A stretch of 5,328 bases of DNA from UBA2279 sp041595875 (GTDB lineage Bacteria > Actinomycetota > Coriobacteriia > Anaerosomatales > Anaerosomataceae), in contig JBFHJN010000116.1 in NCBI GenBank assembly GCA_041595875.1, positions 1 through 5,328 on the forward strand, in the 5' to 3' direction. Every line of letters begins with the position of its first letter. Position 1 is the first letter of the stretch. Of this stretch, positions 1-5,124 are shown one piece after another. The notes beneath the pieces were generated by a model. It searched no databases, was not told the DNA's origin, and was given only the letters and a program-made list of their open reading frames with translations. The position numbers were made by a program, and so were the translations under genes.

Positions 1-42
1 ACAGTGCGCCCCTACGCCTTACAGTTCCAGGACATGAGCTAA
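1..42 (+). CDS. C-terminal end of an upstream gene (partial, tentative)
   Basis: Reading from base 1, 13 codons (TVRPYALQFQDMS) run into TAA, followed at once by an in-frame TAG. Eleven of the 13 third positions are G or C, as expected for coding sequence in this GC-rich window. The reading frame that leads into the 66 ATG is also open to the left edge but is poorer in third-position GC. The fragment is too short to assign to a family. By position it would be the preceding tail or baseplate gene, ending about 20 bases before the next start. The alternative is that the downstream gene itself extends leftward past the window edge. Confidence 0.5.
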   Translation, partial: TVRPYALQFQDMS

Positions 43-65
43 TAGACGGCTGGCCTTTCACTGTA

Positions 66-491
66 ATGAGTGTCAAGGGCATGACTCAGATTAACGCGCG
101 ATCCGCTTTGCCTACCGCCGCAGAGCATTACCCCGCGGTGGTTGTTGACAACAACACCCTGGAGGTGAACGAGGTAAACGCTATCGACTACGGCATCTAC
201 ACAGGCGGCGGGGTAATCAGGTACTGGACCATCCCGGACTTAGGTGGGTTCCAGGCGCATTTCGAGGTGACGGACAAACGTACCAAGGCTTCACTGTTCA
301 CACTGTCTACGGTCGGGGCGCCGGCGACACAAGGCTCAATCGAGGTGGACGTTATTACTTCGTCCGTGAAAGTTACCTTCAGCGACGAGCAGAGCGAGGC
401 CCTTAACTTCAAGAAGGCGGACTACGTTCTGACTCTGGAGAGCCCTACAGGGGTTGTAGACGGGCTGCTCTATGGTACACTCGCTACGTGA
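66..491 (+). CDS. BppU/Ig-like phage baseplate or tail beta-sandwich protein
   Basis: This 141-residue protein has no signal peptide or membrane segment. Its C-terminal half (about residues 57-141) follows the pattern of the BppU N-terminal/Ig-like domain of siphophage baseplate proteins: an aromatic-rich strand (DLGGFQAHFEVTDK), a short 'LST' turn, a 'GSIEVDV' strand, 'VKVTFSDEQSEAL', then a Y-x-L-x-L-x-S-P-x-G strand ending in LLYGTLAT. In known members this domain docks receptor-binding proteins to the tail, so a structural adaptor role is inferred, not shown. The start is uncertain. ATG 66 has no clear Shine-Dalgarno sequence, ATG 81 has AAGGG only one base upstream, and the frame is open to the window edge. 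Translation may be coupled to termination at 42-45. The stop overlaps possible in-frame starts (GTG 488, ATG 491) of the next gene. Confidence 0.82.
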   Translation: MSVKGMTQINARSALPTAAEHYPAVVVDNNTLEVNEVNAIDYGIYTGGGVIRYWTIPDLGGFQAHFEVTDKRTKASLFTLSTVGAPATQGSIEVDVITSSVKVTFSDEQSEALNFKKADYVLTLESPTGVVDGLLYGTLAT

Positions 492-536
492 TGTGGGGAT
501 TTTTCTTATTTCCGCTGGCGGAGAGCACAGATGTAC

Positions 537-544
537 GAAGGGGG
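537..544 (+). promoter_or_regulatory. Shine-Dalgarno site deciding the ATG 548 start
   Basis: GAAGGGGG lies just before ATG 548, with GAAGG ending about six bases from the start. The earlier in-frame starts GTG 488 and ATG 491 have no comparable purine-rich site. This supports a 160-residue protein instead of the 179-180-residue alternatives. Confidence 0.7.
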
Positions 545-547
545 CAT

Positions 548-1030
548 ATGGACACAGCAGCAGTAGCCTTTTACCAACCCCACTCCTGGACTTCGCTCCA
601 AGGCATCACCGGACATGCAATCGCCCGGTGGTCGGCAGACGTGGAGCGTCGTTTCAGCCACTGTGAGTTGCTGCTTCCACTCCAAGGAAAGCAGTACGCT
701 GTCTCCTCATCGGCAATGGACGGCGGGTGGCGGGCGAAGGAGGTTGGGGAGGCCAAATGGCAGATCAACATCGGCCAGGGCCATTGGACGGTCTTACCGC
801 GCCCAGACGTGGATGTCGATGCAGCGTGGCAGGTTTTTGAGAGCCACACCCACGAGCCCTACGGCTACCTGGACCTAATTGCGCAGCAGATTCTGCGCTT
901 GCCCCTGTCGGACCGCCTCGGCGACTTCTGTTCGGTGGCGGTCATGAAGATGGCCGGCGATCCGTTGCCGCGCCTTAACACGTGGAATCCAAACATGTAT
1001 TTTGAGTATCTAAAGATGAAGGGATTCTGA
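548..1030 (+). CDS. Permuted NlpC/P60 (papain-like, YiiX-type) hydrolase
   Basis: This 160-residue protein has the order typical of circularly permuted papain-like NlpC/P60 amidases found in phage tail regions. It opens with a strand AVAFYQ, then reaches S37-H38-C39-E40-L (the family's 'SHxEL', giving the catalytic His). A SSSAMDGGWRAKEV segment follows (family 'SSxxDGGVR'), then HWTVLP, a P104-Y105-G-Y-L-D109 turn and F127-C128-S129 (the nucleophile Cys). Known relatives are thiol hydrolases acting on amide bonds. In a phage tail operon the likely job is cutting peptidoglycan peptides during DNA entry, which is inferred here. The usual Glu after Cys-Ser ('FCSE') is Val130. There is no signal peptide. 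Starting at GTG 488 or ATG 491 would add about 19 residues (MWGFFLFPLAES...), but ATG 548 has by far the best ribosome binding site. The TGA shares one base with the next start. Confidence 0.85.
   Translation: MDTAAVAFYQPHSWTSLQGITGHAIARWSADVERRFSHCELLLPLQGKQYAVSSSAMDGGWRAKEVGEAKWQINIGQGHWTVLPRPDVDVDAAWQVFESHTHEPYGYLDLIAQQILRLPLSDRLGDFCSVAVMKMAGDPLPRLNTWNPNMYFEYLKMKGF
1019..1024 (+). promoter_or_regulatory. Shine-Dalgarno site for the 1030 micro-ORF
   Basis: AAGGGA lies five bases before ATG 1030, inside the last codons (Lys-Gly-Phe) of the hydrolase gene. The arrangement favours translational coupling of whatever starts at 1030. Confidence 0.55.
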
Positions 1031-1086
1031 TGACGCCAAAGCAGCAAGCTGCGCTTATCGCAATAGGAGGGTGTAATGGCTGGTGA
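1030..1086 (+). CDS. 18-codon micro-ORF between hydrolase and structural gene
   Basis: ATG 1030 overlaps the hydrolase TGA by one base (TGATG) and has AAGGGA at a good distance. The peptide would be MTPKQQAALIAIGGCNGW, ending at TGA 1084-1086, eleven bases inside the next gene. The Shine-Dalgarno sequence of that next gene (AGGAGGG) lies inside this ORF. I do not recognise the peptide. It could be a real small protein, a truncated relic of a longer gene (the start looks like the hydrophilic N-terminus of a small phage protein running into a hydrophobic stretch), or a coupling leader that carries ribosomes across the 45-base gap. Nothing here separates these options. Confidence 0.4.
   Translation: MTPKQQAALIAIGGCNGW
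1065..1071 (+). promoter_or_regulatory. Strong Shine-Dalgarno site for the 1076 gene
   Basis: AGGAGGG with AGGAGG ending five bases before ATG 1076. It is the closest match to the consensus in the window and suggests that the small structural protein is made in high amount. Confidence 0.8.
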
Positions 1087-1513
1087 AATTATTCGCGCTT
1101 TTGGTGCCGTCAAGACCCTTGAGTCTAACGGCGGGGCAGTTACTGCGAACTCGGTTGTCGCCGCAGACGACGCAGGGTACGTCGCGGCCACGGACGGCGG
1201 TGGGTTCCCGCACGCTCGTTTCGTGCTTCTGGCAACATTCGGCTCGGCTCCGACCGAGGGCCGCGTCCTCGCCTTGTACGCCCGCCCGAAGAACCTTGAT
1301 GGGGCCGTACATGCGCAGGTTCCAGAGAAAGACCGACCGTCATATTTTGTCGGCACGTTCGTGGTGGACAACGTTACTGCGCAGCAAGCTATGGTGCTGA
1401 CCGCCTATGACGTGCCGCTAGACGCCGACTACTACCTATGTAATCTGGCAGACCAGACAGTCTCCGCAGGGTGGGTCTTGAAGGTTACGCCCATGAGCTA
1501 CAAGGCGGCGTAA
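1076..1513 (+). CDS. Small phage structural protein, function unknown
   Basis: This is a soluble 145-residue protein without signal peptide, membrane segment or recognisable catalytic motif. Composition and pattern are beta-rich: Gly, Ala, Val and Thr with alternating hydrophobic strands such as FVLLATF, VLALYARP, YFVGTFVVDNV, YYLCNLADQTVSAGWVLKVTP. It resembles small conserved proteins next to tail-fibre genes in siphophages of GC-rich hosts, which typically carry an 'LYARP...L-D-G' segment and end in a 'GWxLKVTP' strand. That is recalled resemblance, not a search result. A capping, head-fibre or tail-decoration role is possible. The ATG has the strongest ribosome binding site in the window. 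The stop (TAA 1511-1513) is followed after one base by the next start, so the two genes are probably co-translated. Confidence 0.87.
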   Translation: MAGEIIRAFGAVKTLESNGGAVTANSVVAADDAGYVAATDGGGFPHARFVLLATFGSAPTEGRVLALYARPKNLDGAVHAQVPEKDRPSYFVGTFVVDNVTAQQAMVLTAYDVPLDADYYLCNLADQTVSAGWVLKVTPMSYKAA

Positions 1514-1514
1514 A

Positions 1515-2309
1515 GTGCTGTACTTCAGTGAGAGGGGGCTATTCACACCGAGAGGCCGCGTCGAGCTTATCCGTGAACACGACATCGCGGACAATCTGTC
1601 CGCTTTTTTTATCTTCAGGGACCGACTCTGCTATGACGCGGTAAGTCAGCGGCTGCTTTTCCCCACGAACGCGGTATCGGTGGACGGCGGGCTGGTAGGG
1701 GAGGGGGTCCGGTTCTCTTCCGACAACCAGTACGTTCTTCTGCCCGACTACCAAACCCTGGTTACCCCAACATCAGGCTCAATGGCTGCCGGGTTCATCC
1801 CGAGCACGGGGAATACCGGCGAGCGCCTGATATTCTCGATGCGTAGTTCCAACCTGAACAACAGGTACTACCTGCGATATGACGCGAACGCCGGTGGCTA
1901 TGGGTTTGCCGGTGCGTCGCAGGCGTTCACCGGGGTCTCATGGCCGGTCGGCGTTTACGGATCTTCCGTTCTTTCTTGGAACGAAAGCGGGGCGAAATGG
2001 TACTTGAACGGAAACCTGGAGCACGCAGGGAGTACGCCCGCCACCCTGGCCCCGGCCGCTGCGAGCATCTGTACCTTGTCAAACAACCCCGGCTTTTACG
2101 GGGCGAGAGGCACCGTGCATTGGGCGGCGATCTGGTCCAAACCTGTCAGTCAGAAGGTGGCCCGAGAGTTGCACCGAAACCCGTGGCAGTTGCTTAGACG
2201 CTCATCTCATTTTATTTTTACACAGGCCGCTGTGCCCTCGACGCTCACCGTAACCCCAAGCAACATCACGCAAACGGGCGCACGTATCTCCGTGCAACTG
2301 GGATTCTGA
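1515..2309 (+). CDS. LamG/concanavalin-like phage tail-fibre protein
   Basis: 264 residues. The start is GTG 1515, one base after the previous stop, with AAGG (1502-1505) nine bases upstream; no ATG is plausible because the first Met codons lie far inside the domain. Residues ~45-227 read as a LamG/concanavalin A-like jelly roll. There is a strand G-V-R-F-S-S-D-N-Q-Y-V-L-L-P, then a central W162-Y-L-N-G166-N (the 'vYvNG' hairpin), and finally H202-W-A-A-I-W-S-K ... N222-P-W-Q-L-L, the 'iWnRaLs...L..NPWql' ending common in phage LamG proteins. Such domains commonly bind glycans, so adhesion to the host surface is inferred. Residues 242-264 form a short tail almost shared with the C-terminus of the next gene. 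A terminator-like hairpin lies in codons 25-32. No enzyme motif is visible. Confidence 0.86.
   Translation: MLYFSERGLFTPRGRVELIREHDIADNLSAFFIFRDRLCYDAVSQRLLFPTNAVSVDGGLVGEGVRFSSDNQYVLLPDYQTLVTPTSGSMAAGFIPSTGNTGERLIFSMRSSNLNNRYYLRYDANAGGYGFAGASQAFTGVSWPVGVYGSSVLSWNESGAKWYLNGNLEHAGSTPATLAPAAASICTLSNNPGFYGARGTVHWAAIWSKPVSQKVARELHRNPWQLLRRSSHFIFTQAAVPSTLTVTPSNITQTGARISVQLGF
1587..1610 (+). terminator. Intrinsic-terminator-like hairpin inside a coding region
   Basis: A perfect 7-bp stem GCGGACA (1587-1593) / TGTCCGC (1597-1603) with loop ATC is followed immediately by seven T residues (1604-1610). This is the full form of a Rho-independent terminator. It sits 72 bases into the LamG gene (codons for ADNLSAFF), so ribosomes would normally mask it. 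It may act as an attenuator when translation of the gene is poor, or be a chance product of the codons. Confidence 0.45.
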
Positions 2310-2315
2310 CATGGC
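2238..2315 (+). repeat. Gene-end repeat, copy 1 (C-terminal tail plus next start)
   Basis: This stretch encodes the last 23 residues of the LamG protein (STLTVTPSN...SVQLGF), the TGA, a single C and ATGGC of the next gene. It matches 5047-5124 at 63 of 78 bases by hand alignment, and 17 of the 23 residues are identical. GGGA at 2300-2303, within the Leu-Gly codons, is the Shine-Dalgarno sequence of ATG 2311 (seven-base spacing). Confidence 0.85.
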
Positions 2316-5118
2316 ACTTATCTACGAAACCGAACTCGGTGCCGTTGGGCGGTACATTAACCTCGGGGACGACGCTACCGACACCTCTACTCTGCAGACG
2401 GTCCTAGTCTACGCACGGCTTGTATCCCCGCAACCGCAGAGTTTCGGGTATCCATTCGGGCGCGTGGACCCAGGCTCCTCCACAGGGCACCGCTACGCCA
2501 TAAGCGACAAGGCCACGCTAGGTGTGTCCACTACGGCGCACGCTCAGCGGCCTAGCTACGACTCGGCGATAATTAACTACGGGGACCTGTGGACCCACTT
2601 CGCCACCTCCTGGAACGGGTCTACCGACGGGACGGGGTTCGCACACTACGCCAGCACCGACGGGTCACCAATAGCACTGATAGCTACGGGAGCAGGACAG
2701 AGCACGTCGGGCACGCCGACCAGTGCCGTAGGGAAAAACCTATACCTACTCAACCGGGAAGGGCTGGATCGGTCCCTTACCGGCGATGTGGCCTACATCG
2801 CCAGATGGAACCGCGTTCTGTCACTGGCCGAGTTGCAGACGGCGCAGGCGGACGGCCCACTTTCGGTCCCTGACGGCCTTATTCTATGTTGGGCGAACGA
2901 GCAAGACTACGGCCCTAAAGGCTACGTGCCTGTTGCCCGGACGGCATTCGTCGCCGGTGCACTGCCGCCGAACCTGAACCTTGGCGGCGACACGACCGCC
3001 CCGATACTGACCTCACCGGCCGGAACGAAAACAGGCACGACAACGGCATCGGGTTCGGTCGTAACCGATGAAGCGAATGGTACGCTGTACCGGCTCGCCA
3101 GCCAGAACGCCAGCGAAAGCGGCGCAACGGTAAAGACGGGCGCGACGCAGGCGGTCACAGCCACGGGTTCTCAGCCCGTGACGTTCACCAGCTTGGCCCC
3201 GGCCACGACCTACTACGCGCACTATCTGCACCGCGACGCTGCGGGTAATGACTCGACCGTCGCGTCGAGTGCCAGCTTTACGACCGATGCTGCTGCAGAC
3301 ACGACGCCACCGACACATACGGGCGTCGTTACCATTTCGGCGCTCACGCATACCAGCTACACGGCATCGTGGCCGGCTGCGACCGATGCGAACGGCGTGA
3401 CTGGGTATGAGTACCGCATCGCCGCTGGTGCATGGGTAGATGTCGGCGCCGTACTGACGACCGACATCACCGGACGCACGCCCTCCGCAACCGAGCTTTT
3501 CGAGGTTCGGGCGTACGATGCCGCTGGCAACCGCAGCACGCCGCCGTTGAGCGAGAGCGTCACGCTGCAGGATCAGCCGGCGCCCACTGGAACGGTAACC
3601 ATCTCGGGCGTTGTCCCTGCTGACACCACCGCACAGGTGACGTACAACTATAGCGCGGCGGATCAAAGCGGCTTTGAGTACCGCATCGACGGCGGCGCGG
3701 CCGCGAGTATCGGCGCGTCACCTGCGACGATCAGCGGCCTTACGGTTGATACCAGCTACGACATCGAAATCCGCGCGATCAACGCAGGAGGCGCGGGCGC
3801 GTGGTCGGCGATAACGAATTTCACGACCAACGCTGTCATCACGGTTATCACCGACATCGACTCAGGCAACATAGACCCGGCCCAGGTCGTCATTACGAAC
3901 GGGGGCTCTGCAACCCCTACCGTGTTTGTCAATCGGCACTCCCTCACGGGCTCTTGGCGGCACATGCTTTTCGCTGTGGAGAACGCGGAAGGCAAGCGCC
4001 CGATATTCGAGCTTAACCGATCCACGCGGCAGACATCGGCTACTCCAGGGGCCGGGTGGGGCATCCTGTGGACGCAGGATTTCGTCACTTGGGTGAAGTC
4101 GCCCTACCCGTCCCTTGTGTCTGGTACTCCGAACAAGATCGTTGCGCAGTTCACTGACCCGCTACCTGCGGGGCGCGTCTACATTTCAACGCAGCCGATG
4201 CTGCCGGAAAGCGATGCTGCGGTCACTGCCGCCGCACTGCTTGCCAACTACCCCGGTATCGCTTCCGCCCCCCCGAGTGCAAACGCACAGGGCGTGTACA
4301 ACGTATCGCCTGCCGAGACTGGCTATAACGGCCGCAACATCGGCGGGCGTAACATGCACGCCATCAAGTTGTCGTGGCCAGGGCCGACCACGGACGGGTT
4401 CCGCAAGCGCATTCTTGTGATGACTTCTGGCATCCACGCAGCCGGCGAGTCAAACAGCGTTTTGGCGCATCGATCCGCCCTATCGTGGATGCTGGACAGC
4501 CAGACGGCAGAGGCGATTGCGTTCCGAGCAAACTGGAATGTCTATACGTACTTCAACCTGACACCAAACGGGTACTACGGTGGGCATGCGCGAACGAACT
4601 TCCGCAACACATCTGACCCGAACAGGGTCTGGCACACCACAACGCTCGCCGAGATCAACGCGACCAGGACGGCCATCACCACAGACTTGAGCTTGGGTTC
4701 TTCAGGCAAGTGGGACGTCATGCTGCCGTGGCACTCGTATTACGAAGACCCGAACGATTTCCAATTCTGGCTGACATCTGCGCAGTTCAACACGCAGACC
4801 AGAACGCCATTGATGCAGACGTTCATCGATACCGGGGCGTCCTTCTTCAACGACCCGGCAGTATTCGAGGAAGCCGCGCCCCTGAGCACCGAACTATGGT
4901 GGGCGGAAACGCAGGGTGTACAGATATCGATCAGTGCGGAAAACCAGCAGAACGGCAACATGGACCCGCAGTTTTTCAAGGATGTCGGTACAGCGTGGAT
5001 GCGGACGCTGCAGGCTGTTGACGCAGCCGGGTATTTCTCCGCCCCATCGACGCTCACCATCACCGCGAGTGACCTCGCGCAAACCAGCGCACGTATTTCC
5101 GTACAATTAGGGTTCTGA
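2311..5118 (+). CDS. LamG-FN3(x3)-M14 CCP-type zinc peptidase tail fibre
   Basis: This is a 935-residue modular protein. Residues ~1-205 are a LamG-like jelly roll (W94-T-H-F-A-T-S-W, then G158-D-V-A-Y-I-A-R-W-N-R-V-L-S). Residues ~229-328, ~331-420 and ~424-510 are three FN3-like domains. Residues ~511-690 resemble the beta-rich accessory domain of cytosolic carboxypeptidases (CCP): D517-S-G-N520, G547-S-W-R-H-M-L-F-A-V-E-N, then Y-I-S-T-Q-P. Residues ~700-905 are an M14 peptidase core: I-H709-A-A-G-E713-S-N-S (zinc), P752-N-G, H759-A-R761-T-N (Arg), D769-P-N771-R772-V-W, W807-H808-S (zinc) and S-A-E877-N (general base). Residues 913-935 repeat the previous gene's tail. M14 enzymes are zinc peptidases; bacterial relatives act on free C-termini or on gamma-Glu/DAP bonds. 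The substrate here is unknown: peptidoglycan stem peptide or a glutamate-rich surface polymer is conceivable. ATG 2311 follows the previous TGA by one base and has GGGA seven bases upstream. No signal peptide is present, consistent with a virion protein. Confidence 0.93.
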   Translation: MALIYETELGAVGRYINLGDDATDTSTLQTVLVYARLVSPQPQSFGYPFGRVDPGSSTGHRYAISDKATLGVSTTAHAQRPSYDSAIINYGDLWTHFATSWNGSTDGTGFAHYASTDGSPIALIATGAGQSTSGTPTSAVGKNLYLLNREGLDRSLTGDVAYIARWNRVLSLAELQTAQADGPLSVPDGLILCWANEQDYGPKGYVPVARTAFVAGALPPNLNLGGDTTAPILTSPAGTKTGTTTASGSVVTDEANGTLYRLASQNASESGATVKTGATQAVTATGSQPVTFTSLAPATTYYAHYLHRDAAGNDSTVASSASFTTDAAADTTPPTHTGVVTISALTHTSYTASWPAATDANGVTGYEYRIAAGAWVDVGAVLTTDITGRTPSATELFEVRAYDAAGNRSTPPLSESVTLQDQPAPTGTVTISGVVPADTTAQVTYNYSAADQSGFEYRIDGGAAASIGASPATISGLTVDTSYDIEIRAINAGGAGAWSAITNFTTNAVITVITDIDSGNIDPAQVVITNGGSATPTVFVNRHSLTGSWRHMLFAVENAEGKRPIFELNRSTRQTSATPGAGWGILWTQDFVTWVKSPYPSLVSGTPNKIVAQFTDPLPAGRVYISTQPMLPESDAAVTAAALLANYPGIASAPPSANAQGVYNVSPAETGYNGRNIGGRNMHAIKLSWPGPTTDGFRKRILVMTSGIHAAGESNSVLAHRSALSWMLDSQTAEAIAFRANWNVYTYFNLTPNGYYGGHARTNFRNTSDPNRVWHTTTLAEINATRTAITTDLSLGSSGKWDVMLPWHSYYEDPNDFQFWLTSAQFNTQTRTPLMQTFIDTGASFFNDPAVFEEAAPLSTELWWAETQGVQISISAENQQNGNMDPQFFKDVGTAWMRTLQAVDAAGYFSAPSTLTITASDLAQTSARISVQLGF
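2995..3840 (+). repeat. Three tandem FN3-like domain units
   Basis: These are diverged beta-sandwich repeats within the 935-residue protein. Unit 1 (residues ~229-328) has the phage-type pattern 'VVTDEANGTLY ... LAPATTYYAHYLHRDAAGN ... ASFTT'. Unit 2 (~331-420) carries 'GYEYRI' and 'VRAYDAAGN'. Unit 3 (~424-510) carries 'GFEYRI', 'LTVDTSYDIEIRAINAGG' and 'NFTT'. Units 2 and 3 share the exact string GAGTACCGCATCG (3409-3421 and 3676-3688), pointing to duplication followed by divergence. They probably act as spacers between the LamG head and the peptidase. Confidence 0.85.
3841..5025 (+). other. CCP-type M14 peptidase module (accessory plus catalytic domain)
   Basis: This marks the enzymatic part of the 935-residue fibre, residues ~511-905. 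The accessory domain begins at the 'DSGN' motif (517-520) that also opens the N-domain of CCP peptidases. The core holds zinc ligands H709, E713 and H808, substrate-binding R761 and N771-R772, and catalytic E877. H709-H808 spacing is 99 residues and H808-E877 is 69, reasonable for an M14 fold. The extra residue in H-A-A-G-E compared with HxxE is unusual. The right boundary is approximate. Confidence 0.8.
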
Positions 5119-5124
5119 CATGGC
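5047..5124 (+). repeat. Gene-end repeat, copy 2 (C-terminal tail plus next start)
   Basis: This stretch encodes the last 23 residues of the peptidase fibre (STLTITASD...SVQLGF), TGA, a single C and ATGGC of the following gene, matching 2238-2315. Many differences are synonymous (for example CTG/TTA Leu, GGA/GGG Gly, GTG/GTA Val), suggesting selection on the peptide. AGGG at 5109-5112 supplies the Shine-Dalgarno sequence for ATG 5120 with seven-base spacing. Confidence 0.85.

Noticed and set aside
137..158. Inverted repeat GGT-g-GTTGTT-GAC-AACAAC-ACC resembling an operator, with an internal TTGACA
   Set aside because: It falls inside the BppU-like gene, is explained by Val-Val-x-Asn-Asn codons, and no -10 element lies 16-18 bases downstream of TTGACA.
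488..547. Upstream GTG 488 / ATG 491 starts for the permuted NlpC/P60 gene
   Set aside because: The frame is open, but these starts lack a Shine-Dalgarno site, whereas ATG 548 has GAAGGGGG at a good distance and gives the expected family N-terminus. An ATG 491 start cannot be fully excluded.
865..1371. 168-codon open frame on the minus strand
   Set aside because: It is antisense to two well-supported genes with good ribosome sites; its composition (Arg, Ser, Pro, Ala) is typical of a shadow frame.
2190..2218. Promoter-like pair TTGCTT / TATTTT with 17-base spacing before the peptidase fibre
   Set aside because: Only three of six bases match the -35 consensus and four of six the -10, in a locally AT-rich coding stretch; this is too weak to call.
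3165..3185. Small hairpin CACGGG / CCCGTG in FN3 unit 1
   Set aside because: It is only six base pairs, with no T-run and no context for regulation.
3251..3270. Perfect 7-bp hairpin ACTCGAC / GTCGAGT with a six-base loop
   Set aside because: There is no T-run after it and it lies inside FN3 unit 1; such stems are expected by chance in GC-rich coding DNA.
3013..3666. 217-codon open frame on the minus strand
   Set aside because: It lies wholly inside the FN3 part of the peptidase fibre, is Arg-rich and low-complexity as expected for an antisense shadow in GC-rich DNA, and has no plausible domain.
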